A stretch of DNA of 64,000 nt from assembly GCA_963977135.1 (NCBI GenBank), contig CAXBNN010000001.1, positions 434,001 through 498,000 of the forward strand, read 5' to 3'. Position 1 is the first letter of the stretch. Each line of letters starts with the position of its first letter. The notes beneath the pieces are model-generated. The model saw nothing but the letters and a program-made list of their open reading frames with translations, was not told where the DNA came from and did not search any database. This DNA is from UBA2040 sp963977135 (GTDB lineage: Bacteria; Bacteroidota; Bacteroidia; Flavobacteriales_D; Crocinitomicaceae). A program made the translations under genes and the position numbers. This document shows, piece by piece, positions 42,447 to 49,371 of this stretch.

Positions 42447-44924
42447 ATGAAAATCAGTTTGCTTTTTGCATTAGTCTTTATTACGAGCTTTTCTTTTGCT
42501 CAAAAACCGAAACAGCTCAGTTCATCTGAAATTTATGCTGGAATCCAAAAGTTAAAAGTACAAGGAAAGGTGCTTTATTTGGCTGCACATCCTGACGATG
42601 AAAACACACGCTTTATTGCTTTTTGTGCAAATGATAAAAAATTAACGACGGCCTACATGTCTTTGACAAGAGGCGACGGTGGACAAAACTTGGTTGGCCC
42701 TGAATTGAGAGACGAATTGGGTTTAATTCGTACACAAGAATTGCTGATGGCTCGCAAAACAGACGGCGGACAGCAATTTTTCTCCAGAGCAAACGATTTT
42801 GGCTATTCGAAAAATCCAGAAGAAACCTTTGCTATTTGGAATAAGGAATTGGTATTGGGCGACTTAATCTTTGTCATTCGCTCATTTCAACCAGATGTTA
42901 TCGTTTGTCGTTTCCCTGCGGATGGTCGCGGTGGACACGGACATCATACGGCTAGTGCGCTATTAGGTGAAGAAGCTTTTAAATTAGCTGCGGATAGAAA
43001 TGCTTATCCTGAACAATTTACTTTTGGTGTAAAACCTTGGCAAACAACACGTATAGTAACCAATACAGGTCGTTGGTGGAATGATAAGATTTCAGAAAAC
43101 GATCCACATGTAGTTGCGGAGAATATAGGTGAATACGAAACCCTGCTGGGAACTTCATGTAATGAAATAGCAGCATTGAGCCGCAGCCAGCACAAGAGTC
43201 AAGGATTTGGTTCAACTGGCGTTCGTGGTGAACAATTGGAATATTTCGAACATGTCGACGGGAAAGAGGCTGAGAAATCACTTTTCGACGGAATTGATAT
43301 GACTTGGAATCGAGTTCTTGGCGGTAAAAAGATTGAAATATCAATTGACAAAATTTTAAAAGCATACGACATCAGTCACCCTGAAAAGTCTATTGCAGCT
43401 TTGCTTGAATTACGCAAACAAATGGATGGCTTAATCTCAGAAAAACGCGTTTACGATAAAATTGAAGAAGTCAACCAACTTATAGTACAATGTGCAGGAC
43501 TTTATGCCGAAGCGAAAGCAAGTTCATCTATTGCCAGTGCTGGTGATTCGTTAACCTTAGAATTGGAAATAATCTCTCGTCAATCGAATGATTTTAAATT
43601 ACTTAAAGTTGAATCCAAGGATTTTAATTGGAATTGGGCGCCAAATTCAACCTTGGCAAAAAACATCATTTTAGAGAAAAAAGAAGCGTTGAAGTTGAAT
43701 GAAACAACTGCTACTACGCAACAATACTGGTTGAAGGAGAAAGGAACCTTGGGAACTTATAAATTAGATAATCAAGGTTTAGTTTTACAGCCAGATAACG
43801 GGGCAAATAGCAGATTGCTTTTGACTTTTGAGGTATTGGGACAAAAAGTTCCAATGACAATTCCAATTGTTTTTAAGGAAAACGATCCGGTAAAAGGTGA
43901 ATTGTACAAACCGTTCAATGTCGTTCCCGATGTTTCCATTCAGTTTGAAAAAGAGAATTTATTGGTGAAAAATCTTGAAGCACAGGCTGTAAAAGTTTCA
44001 TTCAAAGGTTTTGTCAATAATTTTGAAGGCGATTTCCTTTACAAACTTCCCGAAGGTTGGAAAATTGAAAACGCTCCAGAAACAATTTCTATTAAAAATA
44101 AAGGGGAAGAGAAAGTAATGGAATTTCAGTTGACCGCTGATAAAAATGCAAAATCGGGTCCTTTTACCATTGAAATACTAGACAAAAATAAAACGGACGA
44201 GGTTTATTCAAAATCTGTAAAATTCATTCAATACGACCACATTCCAACGCAATTGTACATGAGCGACGCGCAAGTTCAGTTGAATGTTATGGATATTAAG
44301 AAAGCCGGAAAATTGGTTGGTTATATTGAAGGTGCTGGTGATGAAATTCCAAAAGCATTGACTTTAGTCGGTTACCAAGTGGATAATTTGAAAGAAGCTG
44401 ACTTGGCTAACATTGCAAAATACGACGCTATAGTTTTGGGAATTCGAGCTTTGAACACCAATGATAGAATGGATTTCATCATGCCGAAGTTATTGGACTA
44501 CGTTAAAAACGGCGGCAACTTGATTTTGCAATACAACACCAATCACCGTTTGGAAACCAATAATTTCTCGCCTTATCCTTTGAAATTGAGTCGCGATCGT
44601 GTGACCGATGAAACGGCAGAAATTACCTTTTTGGCACCAGAACATCCGGTTTTAAACACACCAAATAAAATCACGAAAGCCGATTTCGACAATTGGGTTC
44701 AGGAACGTGGTTTGTACTTCCCGAATGAGTGGAGCGCTGATTTTACACCAATTTTGGCTTGTAATGATCCGGGAGAGAAAAGTTTAGAAGGTTCACTTTT
44801 GGTGGCAAAATATGGTGAAGGTAATTACATCTACACAGGACTTTCATTCTTCCGTGAATTACCGGCAGGCGTTCCTGGGGCATATCGTTTGTTGGTGAAT
44901 TTGATATCTTTAGGGAATGAGTGA
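42447..44924 (+). CDS. Secreted PIG-L family deacetylase
   Basis: The 825-residue protein has a signal peptide (ISLLFALVFITSFSFAQ) and a LmbE/PIG-L domain (about 40-290): zinc motif AAHPDDE at 46-52, GDGGQN, and the second zinc region GRGGHGHHTAS near 168-178. PIG-L enzymes deacetylate N-acetylglucosamine derivatives. The rest (about 300-825) is beta-rich with an NPCBM/NEW2-like part and a late segment like a ThuA/glutamine-amidotransferase fold (YDAIVLGIRALNTNDR...GNLILQYNTNH). It overlaps the small membrane-protein gene by 8 bases and is coupled to the symporter; together they look like a surface glycan or amino-sugar uptake unit. Confidence 0.85.
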   Translation: MKISLLFALVFITSFSFAQKPKQLSSSEIYAGIQKLKVQGKVLYLAAHPDDENTRFIAFCANDKKLTTAYMSLTRGDGGQNLVGPELRDELGLIRTQELLMARKTDGGQQFFSRANDFGYSKNPEETFAIWNKELVLGDLIFVIRSFQPDVIVCRFPADGRGGHGHHTASALLGEEAFKLAADRNAYPEQFTFGVKPWQTTRIVTNTGRWWNDKISENDPHVVAENIGEYETLLGTSCNEIAALSRSQHKSQGFGSTGVRGEQLEYFEHVDGKEAEKSLFDGIDMTWNRVLGGKKIEISIDKILKAYDISHPEKSIAALLELRKQMDGLISEKRVYDKIEEVNQLIVQCAGLYAEAKASSSIASAGDSLTLELEIISRQSNDFKLLKVESKDFNWNWAPNSTLAKNIILEKKEALKLNETTATTQQYWLKEKGTLGTYKLDNQGLVLQPDNGANSRLLLTFEVLGQKVPMTIPIVFKENDPVKGELYKPFNVVPDVSIQFEKENLLVKNLEAQAVKVSFKGFVNNFEGDFLYKLPEGWKIENAPETISIKNKGEEKVMEFQLTADKNAKSGPFTIEILDKNKTDEVYSKSVKFIQYDHIPTQLYMSDAQVQLNVMDIKKAGKLVGYIEGAGDEIPKALTLVGYQVDNLKEADLANIAKYDAIVLGIRALNTNDRMDFIMPKLLDYVKNGGNLILQYNTNHRLETNNFSPYPLKLSRDRVTDETAEITFLAPEHPVLNTPNKITKADFDNWVQERGLYFPNEWSADFTPILACNDPGEKSLEGSLLVAKYGEGNYIYTGLSFFRELPAGVPGAYRLLVNLISLGNE

Positions 44925-45036
44925 GAACGAAAAACCACCCATTTTTAAAAATTGGAAAGGTTGGTATACCTTGCTAATAGTAGCTTTGCTTATTGAAATA
45001 ATCCTATTTTTCTCACTTTCAAGCTGTTTTTCATGA
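44917..45036 (+). CDS. Small single-span membrane protein, 39 residues
   Basis: ATG at 44917 overlaps the PIG-L stop by 8 bases; the stop TGA at 45034-45036 overlaps the symporter ATG (ATGA). The peptide MSENEKPPIFKNWKGWYTLL begins with a charged, Trp-rich head and continues as one hydrophobic helix (IVALLIEIILFFSLSS) with a Cys near the end. Spacing on both sides is typical of translationally coupled genes. Small KPPxFxxW-type membrane peptides in front of sodium symporters are, as I recall, frequent in Bacteroidota. It is likely a symporter accessory subunit. Confidence 0.78.
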   Translation: MSENEKPPIFKNWKGWYTLLIVALLIEIILFFSLSSCFS

Positions 45037-46751
45037 GTACAATAGATTGGATTGTTTTAATTGGTTCATTGGTCTTCATCGTGGCTTACGGTGTTTGGAA
45101 AACGAGAGGCAGCAACGATTTACAAAGTTACCTCAAAGGCAACAACGACGCGAAATGGTGGGCGATAGGAATTTCCATTATGGCTACACAAGCTTCGGCG
45201 ATTACTTTCCTTTCCACGCCAGGACAAGCCTACATGGACGGATTAGGTTTCGTTCAGTTCTACCTTGGTTTGCCAATTGCCATGATCGTTTTGAGTGTTA
45301 CCTTCATTCCGATTTTCTACAAACTTAAAGTCTATACAGCCTACGAATATCTAGAAACGCGTTTTGACTTAAAAACCAGATTACTAGCAGCAAGTTTATT
45401 TCTTATTCAGCGTGGTTTAGCGGCCGGAATAACGATTTACGCACCAGCCATTATCCTTTCAACATTATTGCATTGGAATTTAACGCTGACCAACATTTTC
45501 ATAGGTGTTTTGGTCATTATTTACACGGTTTCTGGGGGAACTCGCGCTGTAACGCAGACTCAAAAGCAGCAAATGGTCATCATGATGGGCGGAATGGTGC
45601 TCGCCGGAATTGTGGTGCTACAAATGTTGCCTGCGAATTTAAGCTTCACCGACACACTGCACGTTGCCGGGAAAATGGGCAAATTGAACGCTATCAGCAC
45701 CGAATTTGACTTAAACGACCGATACAACATCTGGACGGGAATGATAGCCGCAGTGTTCTTGTTTATGTCTTATTTTGGGACAGATCAATCGCAAGTACAG
45801 CGGTATTTGAATGGAAAGTCTTTGGCTCAAAGCCGTTTGGGATTGATAATGAATGGTTTACTGAAAGTTCCTATGCAATTCGTCATCCTATTTATCGGAG
45901 TTTTGGTCTTCGTTTTTTATCAATTCAACGAAGCGCCTTTGTTCTTCAATCAAACGGGAACAGAAAAGGTGATGCAATCCTCAAAAGCGGGAGAATACGA
46001 AGAAATAAACAAAGCCTATCACATCACTTTCGAAGAGAAAAAAGAAGCGGTTACCGAAATGGTTCTGGCCAACAAAGCCGGAAATGAAAAGGAAGTTCGT
46101 GTTCAGCAGCTTAAGGTGGAAGCATTGCAAGCGAAAGAGAAAGAGCTGCGCGAATCGGCGAAAACAGTTATAAAGCAAGTCGATGACAAAATAGAAACCA
46201 ACGACAAAGATTACATTTTCATGAGTTTTGTCATGGCGAATTTGCCAATTGGAATGATAGGACTTCTGTTTTCTGTAATGTTTAGTGCTGCGATGTCCTC
46301 AACTGCTTCAGAGTTAAGCGCACTTTCAACTACCACGACAATAGATGTTTACAAGCGGACGATCTCTAAAAATAAATCCGATAAGCATTATTTAAAATCC
46401 TCCAAGCTTTTCACTTTGCTTTGGGGTGTCATAGCCATACTTTTTGCGACTTACGCTTCCTTATTCGAAAACTTAATTCAAGCGGTTAACATGCTTGGTT
46501 CGCTTTTCTATGGAACGATACTCGGGATTTTCTTAGTGGCATTCTACCTCAAAAAAGTAGGGGCGAGAGCTGTGTTCATTGCGGCATTGGTAACTGAAGG
46601 AATTGTTTTGTGGATTCATTACCTAAACTTCACCGAAACCGCGCCTAAATTCTTGAAAATGGGTTATTTGTGGTATAACTTGATAGGTTGTTTGTTGGTA
46701 TTGATTTTGGCTTTTGTGATAGAGAAGGTTTGGCCGAAGAATGCCGGGTAG
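45033..46751 (+). CDS. Sodium:solute symporter (SSS family)
   Basis: The 572-residue inner-membrane protein has about 13 helices and SSS family motifs: YLKGNNDAKWWAIGISIMATQASAITF in the first helices, SGGTRAVTQTQ QQMVIMMGGM near 165-190, GTDQSQVQRYL at 248-258 and MSSTASELSALST near 422-434. A soluble insertion (about 300-390) rich in Glu and Lys, probably coiled, splits the usual core between helices 8 and 9. Coupled to the small membrane peptide and the PIG-L deacetylase gene, its substrate may be an amino sugar or nucleoside; none is shown by sequence. Confidence 0.88.
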   Translation: MSTIDWIVLIGSLVFIVAYGVWKTRGSNDLQSYLKGNNDAKWWAIGISIMATQASAITFLSTPGQAYMDGLGFVQFYLGLPIAMIVLSVTFIPIFYKLKVYTAYEYLETRFDLKTRLLAASLFLIQRGLAAGITIYAPAIILSTLLHWNLTLTNIFIGVLVIIYTVSGGTRAVTQTQKQQMVIMMGGMVLAGIVVLQMLPANLSFTDTLHVAGKMGKLNAISTEFDLNDRYNIWTGMIAAVFLFMSYFGTDQSQVQRYLNGKSLAQSRLGLIMNGLLKVPMQFVILFIGVLVFVFYQFNEAPLFFNQTGTEKVMQSSKAGEYEEINKAYHITFEEKKEAVTEMVLANKAGNEKEVRVQQLKVEALQAKEKELRESAKTVIKQVDDKIETNDKDYIFMSFVMANLPIGMIGLLFSVMFSAAMSSTASELSALSTTTTIDVYKRTISKNKSDKHYLKSSKLFTLLWGVIAILFATYASLFENLIQAVNMLGSLFYGTILGIFLVAFYLKKVGARAVFIAALVTEGIVLWIHYLNFTETAPKFLKMGYLWYNLIGCLLVLILAFVIEKVWPKNAG

Positions 46752-46790
46752 TCATTAACGTTTCACAGCTACAAGAAGTTGGCGATTTCG

Positions 46791-46897
46791 AAGCACTAAA
46801 CTTTCGGTTAAACACAAAGTTTGATACAAGCCAAAAGCCCTTATTTTGATGATATTTCGCCTATTTTTTATTTACATTGTTGTGCGTTGGTGTTATT
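46791..46897 (-). repeat. attC-like site 0, after cassette gene A
   Basis: GTTGTGC (46879-46885) with the flank GTTGGTGTTATT lies 21 bases past the stop of the gene at 46907. The opposite arm is diverged: GCAC at 46793 next to an inner stem AAACTTT/AAAGTTT. It looks like a degraded copy of the sites at 47584 and 48185 and marks the left edge of the array. Confidence 0.4.
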
Positions 46898-46906
46898 TAA
46901 AATGGC

Positions 46907-47548
46907 CTACGCATAAAAAGAAATTGTATAAATAATACAAAAAGCAATATAGCCTAAGTAAGTTATGGGATGAAATTTCTTATCAATTGTCCAGTCATAA
47001 ATAAAAAGTGAAATAAAAAAAGCAGACCATGTACCTAAAAAAGTAATGTCCCAACTCAGATCTGAAATGAGGATTGAATCAAGATTTGTACGTGCAAATG
47101 ACCTACTCAAAATTGGTCCTAACATGAAAAAGGATGCAACAAGCATAAGCCTTTTATGATAAGGTAGGCTTTTTCTTTTCAAATATGCCAAAGTCACCAA
47201 TATTGCAAAACCCAGTATTAAAAATCTATTTGCCTTAACCATTGGATCCATGTTACTCCAACCATTGAAAATAACAACAAATATGTATAAAGTAGTAATG
47301 AATACACCGATAGCAGCTATTAAACCAGCGACCCCAAAACTGATGTGAGCTTTATAATTCCCTTTTTTTATGAAGTTGGTTTGTATGACAAGAATAATAA
47401 ACCAAGCAAAACAAAATAAGCCGTGAATAATAAATTTTGGGTCACTGTTACTTTTCTGACCAACATCAGTTATCAAGTTGTCTGAGAAAGCTAGTATGGA
47501 CAAACCAAGGAGTATGCTACTTACAACTAAAAAATAATATTTTTTCAT
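46907..47548 (-). CDS. Hypothetical six-helix membrane protein (cassette gene A)
   Basis: The 213-residue protein has about six hydrophobic segments and no signal-peptide cleavage site. Motif KRLMLVASFFMLGPILSRS (about 130-148) with a preceding PYH and an early His in FIIHGLFCFAWFIILV resembles a family of Bacteroidota membrane proteins without known function. Inner membrane. Gene A of the putative cassette array: an attC-like palindrome follows its stop codon, another precedes its start. Confidence 0.65.
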   Translation of the reverse strand: MKKYYFLVVSSILLGLSILAFSDNLITDVGQKSNSDPKFIIHGLFCFAWFIILVIQTNFIKKGNYKAHISFGVAGLIAAIGVFITTLYIFVVIFNGWSNMDPMVKANRFLILGFAILVTLAYLKRKSLPYHKRLMLVASFFMLGPILSRSFARTNLDSILISDLSWDITFLGTWSAFFISLFIYDWTIDKKFHPITYLGYIAFCIIYTISFYA

Positions 47549-47583
47549 TTAATATACGACGTGTTATTTATTTTGAGCATGAA

Positions 47584-47630
47584 GCACAACGATTTGGCTA
47601 AACTGCGTTTTAATGCAGTTTAGGTTGTGC
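47584..47630 (-). repeat. attC-like site 1, after cassette gene B's neighbour boundary
   Basis: Outer arms GCACAAC (47584-47590) and GTTGTGC (47624-47630) enclose a perfect 9-bp inner stem CTAAACTGC (47598-47606) / GCAGTTTAG (47615-47623) with an 8-base loop. A 7-base one-sided bulge separates the outer and inner stems on the left. The right box and flank (TTATGTTATTA) resemble site 2. It lies 11 bases past the stop of the gene at 47642 and 35 bases before the start of the gene at 46907. Confidence 0.65.
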
Positions 47631-47641
47631 TTATGTTATTA

Positions 47642-48175
47642 TTAATCATTGGAGTTGTCTAAATCAAATATCATGAATTGAAGAGAAAACTGGCCTGATG
47701 GGATTACTGGTACCCAGATATCAAAATCCCACCCGCCTGGATCTTTATCATATTTGTAATGATATACGATAACCCCCAATCCGACAGAAAAGCTTAGTTT
47801 GAACCAATCATTCATCCTAAAGTCTCTACCAATTCTTCCGTTTAAATACGTGTCTTGACTATAAATTGTTGACGATTCCCGTTGCATATATGAGACTCCA
47901 AGACTTGTATACCATGGCTTTAATTCATTGGTTTCAACATTGTTTTTAGACCCAAAATGATAAGCAGCATTTCCATTAACCGTAAATAGCCCTCCAAGTG
48001 TAGTGCCACCACTGGCATCAAAATGCCATTGTTTGCGATTTATTCTAATGCCTCCGTGAAGCGTTTCAGGTAAACCAGCTCCCAGTGTCACATTAAATTG
48101 TGTTGAATAATTTTTGTTTTGACAAAACGCTGTGGTCGCAACAAAGAGTGATATTATGTATAGTATTACTTTCAC
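47642..48175 (-). CDS. Hypothetical outer-membrane-type protein (cassette gene B)
   Basis: The 177-residue protein has a signal peptide (MKVILYIISLFVATTAFCQ) and alternating strands with Gly and aromatic residues (TLGAGLPETLHGGI, LKPWYTSLGVSYMQ, FKLSFSVGLGVIVYHY) as in small outer-membrane beta-barrels. GTG at 48175 is chosen over an upstream TTG because it starts the signal peptide exactly and the TTG lies in the palindrome box of site 2. No known family. Gene B of the putative cassette array. Confidence 0.6.
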   Translation of the reverse strand: MKVILYIISLFVATTAFCQNKNYSTQFNVTLGAGLPETLHGGIRINRKQWHFDASGGTTLGGLFTVNGNAAYHFGSKNNVETNELKPWYTSLGVSYMQRESSTIYSQDTYLNGRIGRDFRMNDWFKLSFSVGLGVIVYHYKYDKDPGGWDFDIWVPVIPSGQFSLQFMIFDLDNSND

Positions 48176-48184
48176 TTTAATTAA

Positions 48185-48316
48185 GTACAACGTGTTTGGC
48201 TATGGTTTCGTTGCGTGAAAATCCGCGAGAATTTTCCGCCGTAAACCGAAGATAGCAAATTTGCGAGGACTTTCCGAGAGGAAAGGCAGAAGCAATGAAC
48301 TATAGCCGTGTTGTGC
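48185..48316 (-). repeat. attC-like site 2, after cassette gene C
   Basis: Outer arms GTACAAC (48185-48191) and GTTGTGC (48310-48316) enclose a second stem: GGCTATGGTTTCGTTGC on the left pairs with GCAATGAACTATAGCC on the right with few mismatches. The left side carries a few extra bases, as at site 1. The 132-base length lies inside the range of known attC sites. The right flank TTTCGTTATTA matches site 1 in 9 of 11 positions. It ends 9 bases from the stop of the gene at 48325. Confidence 0.62.
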
Positions 48317-48324
48317 TTTCGTTA

Positions 48325-49101
48325 TTATTTACGATTTTCACACTTTTTTACTAAAAGTTGGTAAGGTCTTTCCATTAAAATATTTATTGCAGATAAATGC
48401 TGTTTTTCTCTGTCTGCCATTGCGATATTGAACAATAGTGCAAGTTGAAAATTTTTATAATAATCACTTTTTTTATCTTTTGTCCAATCGTCTTGAGACA
48501 AAATCTTTAGAATTTCTGGACCCAATAGTCTATGAACGTAATCAAATTCTTGTATAGCACCAATTTCAATTGAAGTGTTAACCAGATCAAAAACCTTTTT
48601 TGTTATTTCATCTCTATTTTGTTTCAATTGAAACTGTTTATTATCTAATTCACTGTAATATTGAATCAGACTATTTTTTATAGTGATATCATTGATTAAC
48701 TTTAAGTTCCCTGAAGAAATTAAATCTTTGAAGGTCACATTACGAGGTTCATAAACATCACTTCTGGTCGCTAAAATAAACTGATTTAAAAGGTAATGCT
48801 TGTCTTTTGTTCCAGCATCCAAATCCAATAAAATCTGTTTACTTGAATCTATTCTATAATCTGCCTTAATATTTAATTCGTCTATTAGTTGTCTGTCCAG
48901 TTCAAAATCATCTAAAATTCTACTGTAATAAATAAACTCCGATTCTGCGTTCTTTTTTTGGTCATTCCAATTATTAATTGAAAGTGCAATCAATATCCCG
49001 ATGACTACAAGGATGATTTCTCCAACCGCATAAAGAAGATATTTACTGAACTTATTTTCAGTCAGCATCTTTTGTCTAATTTTTCTAAAGAATTTTATCA
49101 T
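48325..49101 (-). CDS. DUF6090 family membrane protein (cassette gene C)
   Basis: The 258-residue protein opens with the DUF6090 signature: MIKFFRKIRQKMLTENKFSK, a membrane helix LLYAVGEIILVVIGILIAL (about 22-40) and SINNWNDQKKN. The remainder is a helical, charged extracytoplasmic or cytoplasmic domain. Function unknown; the family is common in Flavobacteriia and often present in several copies. Gene C of the putative cassette array. Confidence 0.8.
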   Translation of the reverse strand: MIKFFRKIRQKMLTENKFSKYLLYAVGEIILVVIGILIALSINNWNDQKKNAESEFIYYSRILDDFELDRQLIDELNIKADYRIDSSKQILLDLDAGTKDKHYLLNQFILATRSDVYEPRNVTFKDLISSGNLKLINDITIKNSLIQYYSELDNKQFQLKQNRDEITKKVFDLVNTSIEIGAIQEFDYVHRLLGPEILKILSQDDWTKDKKSDYYKNFQLALLFNIAMADREKQHLSAINILMERPYQLLVKKCENRK

Positions 49102-49125
49102 TGGTTAGCGGTTGGTTTTAATGAA

Positions 49126-49170
49126 GCACAACGAAGGGCTATGCACCATAAATGTGCAACACATCCCTTT
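49126..49170 (-). repeat. attC-like site 3, right edge of the array
   Basis: The left box GCACAAC (49126-49132) and its flanks (TGAAGCACAACGA, GGCTA) match site 1, but the inner stem is different (TGCAC/GTGCA around CATAAAT; GGG with CCC further out) and no GTTGTGC follows. It may be a half site, an attI-like entry point or a decayed copy. Confidence 0.4.
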
Positions 49171-49371
49171 CAATCAAAGTAAACATAGCAATTTAGCGTT
49201 AAACAATTCAAAGTATTAACTTGGTATCTCAAATGTCGTTTTTGGAACTTGGTAACGATTTACCGATATAGCCCAGATGCTAATTTTTTTAAAATAAAAC
49301 TGCGGATGGAAACAATTGGAAAGAAAGTTTGTTGGTTCTAACTGAACCGTTTATTTATCATTTCTTGCTTT

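Noticed and set aside
47584..48316. Classical integron attC sites
   Set aside because: The boxes do not fit RYYYAAC/GTTRRRY exactly and no integrase is present, so they are listed as attC-like only.
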